Part shown: positions 8,416-17,069 of the stretch, in pieces
Layout: the number at the start of each line of letters is the position of its first letter
Numbering within the stretch: the stretch's first letter is position 1
Source: Burkholderiaceae bacterium
Lineage (GTDB): Bacteria > Pseudomonadota > Gammaproteobacteria > Burkholderiales > Burkholderiaceae_C
NCBI GenBank assembly: GCA_016790575.1
Contig: JAEUOU010000018.1
Location: 1-64,000 of the forward strand
Reading direction: 5' to 3'
Length of the DNA: 64,000 bases
Notes under the pieces: model-generated
What the model saw: the letters and a program-made list of their open reading frames with translations, nothing else
What the model was told of the DNA's origin: nothing
Databases searched by the model: none
Translations under genes and position numbers: made by a program

Positions 8416-10766
8416 ATGCACCCACCGACCTCAAGAACCTGATTCCCGCCACCGAGCAGGGCCGTGACGTGGTCCATGAATCGGCCCGGCTGCACGTGAC
8501 CGGCGGCGCCACCTACACCGACGACATTCCCGAGCTGCGTGGCACGCTGTACGCCGCGCTGGTGCTGTCGCCCGTGGCCCACGGCGAACTGATCGGCGAG
8601 GGCATCGACCGCGCGGCGCTGCTGAAAGAGCACGGCGTGGTGGCGGTGTTCACCGCGCGCGACATCCCGGGCGAAAACAACTGCGGCCCCATCGTGCACG
8701 ACGACCCCTTCCTGGCCGATGGCAAGGTGGAGTTTGTCGGCCAGGCGGTGGCGGTGGTCGTGGCGCGCGAGATGCTCTATGCCCGCGAGGCCGCGAAAAA
8801 GGCCCAGGTGCTGGTCAAGGCGTTGCCGCCCATCCTCACCATCGAGGATGCGATGGCGGCCGGCAGCTTTGTCATGCCGGCCAAGGGCATCGTGCGCGGG
8901 GACGCCGCGCAGGCGATTGCCGCCGCGCCGCGCCGCATCCGTGGCAGCACCCGCACCGGCCAGCAGGAACAGTTCTATCTGGAAGGGCAGATCACCTATG
9001 CCGTGCCGCGCGAAGACGGCCAGCTCACGCTGTACTGCTCGACGCAGCACCCGGACGGCAACCAGCGTGAAGCCGCCGCGGCGCTGAACCTGTCCACCAA
9101 CGACGTGGAAGTCATCTGCCGCCGCATGGGCGGCGGCTTCGGCGGCAAGGAAGGCAACGCCAGCATCTTCAGCCAGAGTGCGGCGCTGGCGGCGTTCAAG
9201 CTGCAAAAGCCGGTGAAGCTGCGTGTGAACCGCGACGACGACATGACCGTCACCGGCAAGCGGCACGACTTCCGCATCGACTACGAGGTCGGCTTCGACG
9301 ACACCGGCCGTATCCTGGGCGCCGACATCACGCTGATGTCGCGTTGCGGCTACAGCGTGGACTATTCCGGTCCGGTGAACGACCGCGCCTGCCTGCACAT
9401 CGACAACTGCTACCACATCCCGGCGCTCAAGCTGGTCAGCCACCGCTGCAAGACGAACACCCAGAGCTCCACCGCGTTCCGCGGCTTCGGTGGCCCGCAG
9501 GGCATGTTCGGCATCGAGACAGTGATCGACGAGATCGCCTCGGTGCTGGGTCTGGACCCGCTGGACGTGCGCAAGCGCAACCTCTACCAGGACCCGGCGG
9601 TGTCAGGCAACCCCGACACCATGACCACCCAGTACAACCAGCTGATCGAAGACTGGGTGGGTGACCAGGTGATTGCCCAGGTGGAAGCCCAGGCCGGCTA
9701 CGCCGGGCGCCGCGCCGCCGTGGCCGCCTTCAACGCCACCAGCAAGACCCGCAAGCGCGGCCTGGCGCTGGTGCCGCTGAAGTTCGGCATCAGCTTCACC
9801 GCGACACACCTGAACCAGGGCGGCGCGCTGCTGGTGATCTACATGGACGGCTCGGTCAGCGTCAACCACGGCGGCACCGAAATGGGCCAGGGCCTGAACA
9901 CCAAGATGGCGCAGGTCTGCGCCGACGGGCTGGGCATCAGCGTGGACAAGGTGCGCGTCACCGCCACCGATTCGCAGAAAGTGCCCAACGCCTCCGCCAC
10001 GTCGGCCTCCAGCGGCGCCGACATCAACGGCGCCGCCATCATGAACGCCACCATGCAGATGCGTGAGCGCCTCCAGCCGGTGGCTGCGCGTCTGCTGGGC
10101 TGCGAGCCCGAGGTGGTGCGTTTTGCCGACAACGCCGCACACGGCGGCGGCAAGTCGGTGCCCTGGGCGGACCTGACGAAACAGGCCTGGCTGGACCGGG
10201 TCGGGCTGTCGGTGACGGGCTTTTACATGACGCCCGAAATCAAGTACGACTTCACCACCCTGAACGGTCGCGCCTTCTATTACTACTGCTACGGCGCCTC
10301 GGTGTCCGAGGTCGAAATCGACACCCGCACCGGCGAGTGGTGGCTCAAGGCGGCCGACATGGTCCACGACGCCGGTCGCAGCATCAACCCGGCCCTGGAC
10401 AAGGGCCAGGTGGAAGGCGCCTACATCCAGGGCATGGGCTGGCTGACCATGGAAGAGTGCATCTGGGACAAAAAAGGCAAGCTGCTGACGCATGGCCCCA
10501 GCACGTACAAGATCCCGGTGGCGGGTGACGTGCCCGAGCACTTCAACGTCACCCTGTTTGACGGCCACAACCTCAAACCCACGCCGTTCAACAGCAAGGC
10601 CGTGGGCGAGCCGCCGCTGATGCAGGCGCTGTCGGTGTTCTTTGCCCTGCGCGACGCCGTGGGCGCCGCCGGTGGCCACGACGCCCGGGTCAGCCTGGTG
10701 GCGCCGGCCACGCCCGAGCGCATTTTGCTGGCCTGCGAGCGCGGGCGGGCGGCGGCGCGCGGCTGA
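8412..10766 (+). CDS. xdhB: Xanthine dehydrogenase molybdopterin subunit, set 1
   Basis: A 784-residue catalytic subunit that oxidises hypoxanthine and xanthine to urate. Moco-domain landmarks include GQQEQFYLEGQ, RMGGGFGGKEGN, TAFRGFGGPQG, NHGGTEMGQGLNTK and the C-terminal KAVGEPPLM with the catalytic Glu. The start is the ATG overlapping the xdhA stop. It is a paralogue of the product at 44432-46831, which carries an extra N-terminal insertion. Followed by a strong terminator. Confidence 0.97.
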   Translation: MNAPTDLKNLIPATEQGRDVVHESARLHVTGGATYTDDIPELRGTLYAALVLSPVAHGELIGEGIDRAALLKEHGVVAVFTARDIPGENNCGPIVHDDPFLADGKVEFVGQAVAVVVAREMLYAREAAKKAQVLVKALPPILTIEDAMAAGSFVMPAKGIVRGDAAQAIAAAPRRIRGSTRTGQQEQFYLEGQITYAVPREDGQLTLYCSTQHPDGNQREAAAALNLSTNDVEVICRRMGGGFGGKEGNASIFSQSAALAAFKLQKPVKLRVNRDDDMTVTGKRHDFRIDYEVGFDDTGRILGADITLMSRCGYSVDYSGPVNDRACLHIDNCYHIPALKLVSHRCKTNTQSSTAFRGFGGPQGMFGIETVIDEIASVLGLDPLDVRKRNLYQDPAVSGNPDTMTTQYNQLIEDWVGDQVIAQVEAQAGYAGRRAAVAAFNATSKTRKRGLALVPLKFGISFTATHLNQGGALLVIYMDGSVSVNHGGTEMGQGLNTKMAQVCADGLGISVDKVRVTATDSQKVPNASATSASSGADINGAAIMNATMQMRERLQPVAARLLGCEPEVVRFADNAAHGGGKSVPWADLTKQAWLDRVGLSVTGFYMTPEIKYDFTTLNGRAFYYYCYGASVSEVEIDTRTGEWWLKAADMVHDAGRSINPALDKGQVEGAYIQGMGWLTMEECIWDKKGKLLTHGPSTYKIPVAGDVPEHFNVTLFDGHNLKPTPFNSKAVGEPPLMQALSVFFALRDAVGAAGGHDARVSLVAPATPERILLACERGRAAARG

Positions 10767-10801
10767 TCCGGTCCGCACCGCGACACCGCCTGCGGACCAA
10801 A

Positions 10802-10830
10802 GGCCGGTTCCCCACGGGACCGGCCTTTTT
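10802..10830 (+). terminator. Rho-independent terminator after xdhB
   Basis: GGCCGGT (10802-10808) pairs with ACCGGCC (10819-10825), followed by TTTTT. It lies between the convergent xdhB and lipoprotein genes. Confidence 0.85.
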
Positions 10831-10860
10831 CACGGGAGGCGCAGGGCGATGGCCTCTGCT

Positions 10861-11457
10861 TCAGTCCTGGCCTTCGGTCAGGGTGTCGAGCTGGAAGCGT
10901 CCGCTTTTGTCCCACAACCAGGTGTCGGTGTAAGTGACTTTGCCCATCCGCCCCGGGGCGGGGAAGGGCGCCGCCGCGCGCACCGTACGCTCGATCTCGG
11001 CGACCACCTCGGGGGCGTGGCGTGGCGCCCGCAGCCAATGGGTTGAAGCAACGTGGCCGTTCCGGTCGATCTGCACCTCCAGCACACCCACCGCGTACAG
11101 GTACGCCGGAAGACGTCCGCGGAAAATTCGGTGGCCGTTGTGGTGATAGAGGTGGGCTGCGGCGTCTTTGCGGTATTCCCGGGGTGTGCCAGCGGTCGAT
11201 GCACGTGGCGCCGCCGGATAGGCGGGTTTTGCCGCAGCGGGCGGGGCTTCCCGGTCGGGGCTGGCCGGTCTGACCGGCGAGGCCGCAGGCGCCGGCGCGG
11301 TTGGCGGGACCGGCGGGAGGACAACGGGCGTGGGCGCACCAGAGGGCACGGTCGTGCATCCCGAACCGATCAGGGCCGCCAGCAACAACGCTGCCGGGGT
11401 GCCTGCCGAAGGCAACGGTGGTGAGCCGGTTTTGAGCAGGGGAAATCGCAGGGTCAT
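10861..11457 (-). CDS. Lipoprotein with TonB C-terminal-like domain
   Basis: A 198-residue protein. The N-terminus is a hydrophobic stretch ending ALIGSGC, a somewhat atypical lipobox, followed by a long Pro/Ala-rich linker. The C-terminal about 90 residues (YLYAVGVLEVQIDRNGHVASTHWLRAPRHAPEVVAEIERTVRAAAPFPAP) resemble the TonB C-terminal fold. It lacks the TonB membrane anchor, so it is probably not the classical energy transducer. It sits between xdhB and xdhC on the opposite strand and is divergent from xdhC; any link to purines is unknown. Confidence 0.75.
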   Translation of the reverse strand: MTLRFPLLKTGSPPLPSAGTPAALLLAALIGSGCTTVPSGAPTPVVLPPVPPTAPAPAASPVRPASPDREAPPAAAKPAYPAAPRASTAGTPREYRKDAAAHLYHHNGHRIFRGRLPAYLYAVGVLEVQIDRNGHVASTHWLRAPRHAPEVVAEIERTVRAAAPFPAPGRMGKVTYTDTWLWDKSGRFQLDTLTEGQD

Positions 11458-11581
11458 GGTCAAAGCGTTCCAGGGCGGTTGCGTAGGTGAGCGGGCGGCC
11501 ACTCGGCTGCGCCGGAGCAAGGCATCGTTGCGCGCCGCCGCGCAATGTGCCCGAAAATCGCAGCCTGCGGGGCCGGCCCGC

Positions 11582-12445
11582 ATGGAAAGGCAAGAATTGT
11601 CCAATGATCTCACGGCGGTGTTGGCGCAACTGGCCCGCAATCCCGGCGTACTGGTGACCGTGGATGCCACCAGCGGCTCCGTGCCGCGTGAACCTGGGGC
11701 CTGGATGGCCGTATTTCCTGATGCGGTTGTCGGCACCGTGGGCGGCGGGCACCTGGAGTTTGAAGCGATTGCCCGTGCCCGCGCCATGACGTCCGACGCG
11801 GCGCACCTGATCGAACGGTTTGCCCTGGGGCCAAGCCTGGGCCAGTGCTGCGGTGGTGTGGTGATGCTGCGGCTGGAACCGATCACGGCGGCCGACGGAC
11901 CGACACTGGGCGCCCGGCTGGCGCCGCCGCGGGCGCCGGTGGCGCTGTTCGGTGGCGGGCATGTAGGCAAGGCACTGGTGCGGGTACTGGGCACTTTGCC
12001 GGTCACGGTGCACTGGATCGACAGCCGGGATGAAATTTTTCCGGTCGATCTGCCTGCCAATGTGTGCGCTGAACACTCCGATCCGGTGCAGACGGCGGTT
12101 CGTGACCTTGCGCCGGGAAGTCTGGTGCTGATCATGAGTTTCAGCCATGCCGAGGATCTGGATGTGGTGGCGGCCTGCCTGCTGCGCCAGCGCGAGCAGG
12201 GCGATCTGCCCTTCATCGGCCTGATCGGGAGCCGCACCAAATGGGCGACCTTCCGCCGCCGCCTGGCCGAGCGGGGTTTCACGGACGCCGAATGTGGCGC
12301 GGTGACCTGCCCGATCGGCTTGCCCGGAATTCGGGGCAAAGAGCCGGCGGTGATTGCGGTATCGGTGGCGGCACAGTTGTTGCATCGTTTTCTGGTGCCA
12401 ACCGAGGGTTTACCCCGGACTTCGGGTGTCCCAGGGCACCCCTGA
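11582..12445 (+). CDS. xdhC: Xanthine dehydrogenase accessory protein XdhC
   Basis: A 287-residue protein that binds the molybdenum cofactor and helps sulfurate and insert it into XdhB. Features include the N-terminal DATSGSVPREPGAWM, GTVGGGHLEFEA and a Rossmann-like C-terminal part (VALFGGGHVGKAL, FIGLIGSRTKWATFRRRL). The start at 11582 fits the family's N-terminus; a longer in-frame extension upstream reads as low-complexity shadow. It is separated from xdhAB by an opposite-strand gene, so it is probably transcribed separately. Confidence 0.93.
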   Translation: MERQELSNDLTAVLAQLARNPGVLVTVDATSGSVPREPGAWMAVFPDAVVGTVGGGHLEFEAIARARAMTSDAAHLIERFALGPSLGQCCGGVVMLRLEPITAADGPTLGARLAPPRAPVALFGGGHVGKALVRVLGTLPVTVHWIDSRDEIFPVDLPANVCAEHSDPVQTAVRDLAPGSLVLIMSFSHAEDLDVVAACLLRQREQGDLPFIGLIGSRTKWATFRRRLAERGFTDAECGAVTCPIGLPGIRGKEPAVIAVSVAAQLLHRFLVPTEGLPRTSGVPGHP

Positions 12446-12456
12446 ACGTGAATTTT

Positions 12457-12476
12457 TTGTATACACTTCGGTCGAC
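12457..12476. promoter_or_regulatory. GntR operator before puuD
   Basis: GTATACACTTCGGTCGAC (12459-12476) matches the gntR/uraH site at 17 of 18 positions, including GGTCGAC beyond the palindrome. It lies about 118 bp upstream of the puuD start and just after the xdhC stop. Confidence 0.75.
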
Positions 12477-12576
12477 AGGTCGCAGCGGTGCCCGGTGGGG
12501 AGTCTTCCCGCCATGTGCGCGACCTCTACCGGACTGCTCACAGCGCCCGCAGTGGTGAGCAGCTTGGAGTTCCCTT

Positions 12577-13824
12577 ATGGAAGCGTACCTGCTGGATTGG
12601 GCCAACCTGCTGCTGCGTTGGCTGCACGTCATCACCGCGATTGCCTGGATCGGCTCGTCGTTCTACTTTGTCTTTCTCGACAACAACCTGATCAAGCCGA
12701 AGTCGCCCGACCTGCTGGAAAAGGGCGTGGACGGCGCCATGTGGGCGGTGCACGGCGGGGGGTTCTACAACCCGCAGAAATACATGGTGGCGCCCAAGAA
12801 GATCCACACCGAGCTGCACTGGTTCTACTGGGAAAGTTACTCCACCTGGCTGTCCGGGTTTGCCCTGTTCACGGTGTTGTATCTGTGGAACGCGAGCACC
12901 TTCCTGATCGACAAGTCGCTGCTGGACTGGTCTCCCGCCGCCGCCATTTCGGCAGCGCTGGGCTTTCTGGTGGCGTTCTGGCTGATCTACGACCGCATCT
13001 GCCAGTGGTTCGGCTTTCGCGAAAACGGCGACGCCATCGTCGGCGCACTGGTCTTTGCTGTCATCTGTCTGGCCTCCTGGGCTGCCTGTCAGCTGTTTGC
13101 GGGCCGCGCCGCCTTCCTGCTGGTGGGCGCGATGATTGCGACGGCCATGAGCGCCAATGTGTTCTTCTGGATCATTCCCGGCCAGCGCAAGGTGGTGGCC
13201 GCCATGACCTCGGGCGAGAAGGTGGACCCGAAGGCGCTGGCCATCCACGGCAAGCGGGGCAAGCAGCGCAGCGTGCACAACACCTATTTCACGCTGCCCG
13301 TCATCTTTGCGATGCTGAGCAATCACTACGGTTTTCTGTACACGCACCGGTTCAACTGGATCATCCTGATCCTGATGATGCTGTCCGGCGCGCTGATCCG
13401 CCAGTTCTATGTGCAGCGCCACGGCTGGCACCACGGCCGGGCCGCCAACCCATGGCCGTATGCGGCTGCCGGGGTGGCGGTGTTGGTGGCGGTGATCGTG
13501 GGCCTGAAAGTGGCCGAGCCTCCCCCCCGGGTTGATTCTATTTCAATAGCGCAAAGCGACCAAAATACGACGGGTATCGCCCAAAATGAGTATCAAAAGG
13601 TCAAAGCCGTGCTTGACCAGCGCTGCGCACAGTGCCACAACGCCCAGGTTCAGATGAAAAACATCCGACTGGACAGCGATACAGCGATCAAGGCCCAAGC
13701 CCAGGCCATTTACCAACAGGTGGTGCTGCTCAAGCAAATGCCCATGAACAACGCCACAGGCATGACAGAAGCAGAACGCGCCCTGGTGGGCGCGTGGTTC
13801 CAGAGCGGGGCCAAGGGGCCTTGA
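12577..13824 (+). CDS. puuD: Membrane-bound urate oxidase PuuD with cytochrome c domain
   Basis: A 415-residue inner-membrane protein that oxidises urate to HIU and passes electrons to the respiratory chain. Several membrane helices cover residues about 1-310 (e.g. LLLRWLHVITAIAWIGSSFYFVFLDN). The C-terminal cytochrome c domain has the haem motif CAQCH at 350-354. Start ATG 12577. It replaces soluble uricase, feeding UraH and the UraD domain. Odd point: the linker, residues 320-335, is encoded by a copy of the dispersed repeat found in intergenic regions here. Confidence 0.95.
   Translation: MEAYLLDWANLLLRWLHVITAIAWIGSSFYFVFLDNNLIKPKSPDLLEKGVDGAMWAVHGGGFYNPQKYMVAPKKIHTELHWFYWESYSTWLSGFALFTVLYLWNASTFLIDKSLLDWSPAAAISAALGFLVAFWLIYDRICQWFGFRENGDAIVGALVFAVICLASWAACQLFAGRAAFLLVGAMIATAMSANVFFWIIPGQRKVVAAMTSGEKVDPKALAIHGKRGKQRSVHNTYFTLPVIFAMLSNHYGFLYTHRFNWIILILMMLSGALIRQFYVQRHGWHHGRAANPWPYAAAGVAVLVAVIVGLKVAEPPPRVDSISIAQSDQNTTGIAQNEYQKVKAVLDQRCAQCHNAQVQMKNIRLDSDTAIKAQAQAIYQQVVLLKQMPMNNATGMTEAERALVGAWFQSGAKGP
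13534..13578 (-). repeat. Dispersed repeat, copy 2, inside puuD
   Basis: The minus strand reads GATACCCGTCGTATTTTGGTC, then TTTGCGCTATTGAAATAG, matching the intergenic copy at 19851 over most positions. It is in-frame in puuD, encoding about D320-I334 of the linker before the haem domain. Confidence 0.8.
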
Positions 13825-13913
13825 GCGGACCGACCGGGGCAGCCCGCAGTCGGACTGGCCCCGGAACCTTTCCTGGCCGTGCCGTGCGTACGCCGCGTCA
13901 GGAAAAATCGGGT

Positions 13914-13949
13914 CATACCCAGCGTAAATTGGTCACCTGATGCTATTTT
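13914..13949 (+). repeat. Dispersed repeat, copy 3
   Basis: CATACCCAGCGTAAATTGGTC, then TGCTATTTTTT. Intergenic between puuD and the RRM gene. The rest of 13825-14045 shows no gene. Confidence 0.8.
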
Positions 13950-14045
13950 TTCGGTAGTATCGGATCGCTTGGTCACGCCCATGCCCGCATTCGGGCGGCG
14001 CCGTCACCGATGGGCCCCATCGAGGTCCATCGGTTCGGGTGGATT

Positions 14046-14375
14046 TCAGTAAGCGCGACGACCGCCGCCGTTGCCGCCGCCGTAGCCGCCACCGCCGTAG
14101 TCACCGCCGCTGCGCGGCGGGCGGGCTTCCATCGGGCGGGCGACGTTGACGGTCAGGTCACGTCCACCGACGTTCTTGCCGTTCAGGCCCTGGATGGCGG
14201 CCTGCGCTTCGGCGGCGGAACCCATCTCGACAAAGCCAAAGCCTTTGGAACGGCCGGTGTCGCGTTCCATCATCACCTTGGCCGACTGAACGGCGCCGAA
14301 GGCAGAGAAAGTCTGTTGAAGATCGTCATCACGGACGGAGTAGGCGAGGTTGCCAACGTACAGTTTGTTGCTCAT
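14046..14375 (-). CDS. Glycine-rich RNA-binding protein with one RRM
   Basis: A 109-residue protein. One RNA recognition motif covers residues about 2-80, with RNP2 (LYVGNL) and RNP1 (SKGFGFVEM), followed by a short Gly/Arg tail (GGDYGGGGYGGGNGGGRR). Bacterial proteins of this type are often cold-induced RNA chaperones. Start chosen at MSNKLYVGNL. It lies about 80 bp downstream of an IF-1 gene on the same strand, supporting a role in translation or RNA handling. Confidence 0.93.
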   Translation of the reverse strand: MSNKLYVGNLAYSVRDDDLQQTFSAFGAVQSAKVMMERDTGRSKGFGFVEMGSAAEAQAAIQGLNGKNVGGRDLTVNVARPMEARPPRSGGDYGGGGYGGGNGGGRRAY

Positions 14376-14455
14376 GTTTGAGTCTTTCGTAAAAAGCTCC
14401 ACCGGTTCTGGCGGAAGCGTGGGGGAAAAGGAAATGGGCTGTCATGGCCGCCGCG

Positions 14456-14722
14456 TCAGCGGCGGGCTTTGCGGTTGGGCACGTTGGGGCGTGGGCCGCG
14501 GTTTTCGATGTGACGGAAGGTGATTCGACCCTTGCTCAGGTCGTAAGGTGACATTTCCAAGGTCACCTTGTCTCCGGAGAGGATGCGAATGCTGTGTTTG
14601 CGCATCTTGCCACCGGTATAGGCGATCAGTTTGTGACCGTTGTCCAGGGTGACGCGGTAGCGCATGTCGGGCAGGATTTCGTCAACCTTGCCATGCATCT
14701 CGATAAGTTCTTCCTTGGCCAT
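14456..14722 (-). CDS. infA: Translation initiation factor IF-1 (probable second copy)
   Basis: An 88-residue IF-1 with the S1-like OB fold: [67 protein letters not shown]. It is longer than the usual 72 residues because of a basic tail ([16 protein letters not shown]). It is not near ribosomal protein genes, so it is probably the extra betaproteobacterial copy, not the one in the spc operon. Flanked on the same strand by a small unknown gene and the RRM gene. Confidence 0.92.
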   Translation of the reverse strand: MAKEELIEMHGKVDEILPDMRYRVTLDNGHKLIAYTGGKMRKHSIRILSGDKVTLEMSPYDLSKGRITFRHIENRGPRPNVPNRKARR

Positions 14723-14750
14723 GATGAGGGGCTTTCGTCGGAATGGCTGC

Positions 14751-14987
14751 TCAGGCCAGGGACTTGGGATTGATGAGCCAGTAAAGGCCCTGGACTGCGG
14801 CGTACATCAACGCGCTTTCGCGACTGGGGAACTGGGGTGTAAAGGTGTAGACATGGTCATGCGTCTGTCGTCCGCTGCCGCGGCTGATGGACAGAGACGC
14901 CCGGAACTGCTCGTCAGAGCCCGGACGGGTCGACGGCGTGAGGCGAAATTTGCCCACCGAGAAGGAGGGCGAGGTGCTTGTGGTCAT
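14751..14987 (-). CDS. Conserved-looking small protein upstream of IF-1
   Basis: A 78-residue soluble protein of unknown function ([37 protein letters not shown]...). No signal peptide, membrane segment or motif recognised. It lies 28 bp upstream of the IF-1 gene in the same direction and ends well before it; spacing suggests co-transcription with IF-1 and the RRM protein. Confidence 0.6.
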   Translation of the reverse strand: MTTSTSPSFSVGKFRLTPSTRPGSDEQFRASLSISRGSGRQTHDHVYTFTPQFPSRESALMYAAVQGLYWLINPKSLA

Positions 14988-15346
14988 AGAGGCCGAAAAA
15001 TGAGAGAACGATGTGCCACCCCCAGGGGCCTCTTGGGCCGTTATCCTGCGGGGGCGTTTGGCGGTACCGGCACGCGAGAAGTCAGGCGCGGACTGCGGTG
15101 AAGCTTGCCAATAGGGAAAAGCGTGACCACCAGAGCGAATCCGGGTAACCGGATTGGTGGATTCGGGGGCGGCGTAGGACGCCGCTGCCTTGATCAGACC
15201 TTGTCGACGCGAAGGTAAGCAGACGCCATCGACTCAGCTAATGTAACCGAGTTTTGATTTGTGTGCGTGATCACATCATCCGCGCTGACTTTTATCGGTG
15301 TTCGATGCCGAAGAACTCTGGTAGCTTCGGGTGGGAAAGCTGCTTC
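14988..15346. other. Intergenic region with one short hairpin
   Basis: 359 bp between divergent genes. The only clear structure is AATCCGG-GTAA-CCGGATT (15138-15155), a perfect 7-bp stem with a GTAA loop and no T-tract. On the minus strand this would be the leader of the 78-aa/IF-1/RRM transcript. No ORF, tRNA or repeat recognised. Confidence 0.5.
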
Positions 15347-16954
15347 ATGCCACGGCCCGCTCCACGATCCCTGCCTGATCCGCGCTCCGACCCGATCACC
15401 GCCCACGAGCGGCTGCTGGCGGCCCTGGCCCGACGCCTGGCGGCCGACACCGGTGCTGACCCGGTGGTGGTGCGCACCCACATCTCCAGCCTGGTCCTGG
15501 CCGGTGACACGGTCATCAAGCTCAAGCGCCCGGTGCGGCTGCCGTTTCTGGACTTTTCCACACCGGCCCGGCGCCGCCATTTCTGTGAGGAAGAGCTGCG
15601 GCTGAACCGCCGCACCGCGCCCGACCTGTACCGCAACGTGGTGCCCCTCACCGGCACGCCCGAGGCCCCGCGCCTGGGCGGTGACGGCCCGGTGCTGGAC
15701 TGGGCGCTGCGCATGCGCCGTTTCGACCCGGCCGGCGAGTTTGCCGCCCGGGCGCGCGCCGGCGTGCTGGACGCGGCCGACATCGACGCGCTGGCCGCCC
15801 ACGTGGCGCACTTTCACGCGGCCCTGCCGCCGGTGCCGCTCGCGCAACAGCCGCGCACCGGCCCGCGCGAGGCCGCCGCCGCCGCGCTGGACGCCATCGG
15901 CGCGCACCCGGCCCGGCCGGGCGACGTGGACACCGCCGCCGTCGCCGCCACCCGCACCCGGCTGGCCGCCGCCTTTGCCGCCCAGGCGGCGCGCCTGGCG
16001 CGGCGGGCCGCCGCCGGTTGGGTGCGCGAAGGCCATGGCGACCTGCACCTGGGCAATATCGTGCGCTGGCAGGGCCAGGTGATGGCCTTTGACGCGCTGG
16101 AGTTCGACGCCAGCCTGCGCAACATCGACGTGGTGGCCGACGTCGCCTTTGCGTTCATGGACCTGCTGGCCCACGGCCTGCCCGGCCTGGCCTGGCGCTT
16201 CATCGGCGGCTGGGCCGAACAGATGGGGGACGTTGACGGCCTGGCGCTGCTGCGCCCGCTGGCGGCCTACCGCGCGCTGGTGCGCGCCCAGGTGGCGTTG
16301 CTCTCCGCCGACCCGGCCGCCTTCGCCCGCTACTGGCCGCTGGCCGCGCAGCTGGCGGCGCCCCCGCCGACGCCGCGTCTGGTGCTGGTGATGGGGCTGA
16401 GCGGCGCGGGCAAATCCACCGTGGCCGCGCGGCTGGCCGAGGCGCTGGGCGCGGTGCGCATCCGCTCGGACGTGGAGCGCAAACGCCTGGCGGGCCTGGC
16501 GCGCACGGCACGGGTGGCGCCGGGCTCCGACGCGGCGGCGCAGCTGTACGGCACGGAGATGACCCAACGCACCTACGGGCGGCTGAACCAGCTGGCGGGC
16601 GACCTGCTGGCGGCCGGGGTGTCGGTGGTGGTGGATGCGGCCGCGCTGCGTCAGGCCGAGCGCGAGGCGTTGCGCGCCACCGCCGGCCGGGCCCATGCCG
16701 CCTTCGATCTGGTGGACTGCCAGGCGCCCGCCGCGCAGATGCGCTCGCGCATCGCTGAGCGCGCCGTGGCGGGCACCGATCCGTCCGACGCCACCGCCGC
16801 GGTGCTGGAGCGGCAGACCGCCTTCGCCGAGCCCCTGCCGCCCGGTTGGGACGCCATCACCCACCGGCTGGTGAACGACGCCGACCTGGCCGCGCTGCAG
16901 GCGCGGGTCCAGGCGCTGGCGGAGGTGCTGGCCGGGACGCTGAAGAACTCCTGA
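15347..16954 (+). CDS. Fusion of aminoglycoside-phosphotransferase-like and P-loop kinase domains
   Basis: A 535-residue protein. The N-terminal half is a kinase-like (APH/ChoK) fold with the catalytic loop EGHGDLHLGNI near residue 225 and the metal-binding Asp in FDALEFD. The C-terminal half is a zeta-toxin/shikimate-kinase-like P-loop domain with Walker A GLSGAGKST near residue 347. This architecture is common in proteobacteria and usually annotated as a bifunctional AAA-family ATPase; no substrate is known. Start 15347 (MPRPAPRS) is chosen; 15305 is an alternative. Confidence 0.8.
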   Translation: MPRPAPRSLPDPRSDPITAHERLLAALARRLAADTGADPVVVRTHISSLVLAGDTVIKLKRPVRLPFLDFSTPARRRHFCEEELRLNRRTAPDLYRNVVPLTGTPEAPRLGGDGPVLDWALRMRRFDPAGEFAARARAGVLDAADIDALAAHVAHFHAALPPVPLAQQPRTGPREAAAAALDAIGAHPARPGDVDTAAVAATRTRLAAAFAAQAARLARRAAAGWVREGHGDLHLGNIVRWQGQVMAFDALEFDASLRNIDVVADVAFAFMDLLAHGLPGLAWRFIGGWAEQMGDVDGLALLRPLAAYRALVRAQVALLSADPAAFARYWPLAAQLAAPPPTPRLVLVMGLSGAGKSTVAARLAEALGAVRIRSDVERKRLAGLARTARVAPGSDAAAQLYGTEMTQRTYGRLNQLAGDLLAAGVSVVVDAAALRQAEREALRATAGRAHAAFDLVDCQAPAAQMRSRIAERAVAGTDPSDATAAVLERQTAFAEPLPPGWDAITHRLVNDADLAALQARVQALAEVLAGTLKNS

Positions 16955-16957
16955 AAA

Positions 16958-16991
16958 CAGAACAAACCATCACCGTTTGACGCTGGGTAAC
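16958..16991 (-). repeat. Dispersed repeat, copy 4 (degenerate)
   Basis: The minus strand reads GTTACCCAGCGTCAAACGGTG, then ATGGTTTG. Starts 4 bp after the stop of the kinase fusion gene. Confidence 0.65.
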
Positions 16992-17069
16992 GGCGCTTTT
17001 TGCCGGGAATTTCGCGCGCAGCGCTTGCGCGAGGTGTCGTCACCATGCGCGGGGCCCGCGGGGCCGCTG

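Noticed and set aside
15138..15155. AATCCGG-GTAA-CCGGATT as a terminator
   Set aside because: No T-tract on either side and it is not at a gene end; kept only as an unexplained hairpin.
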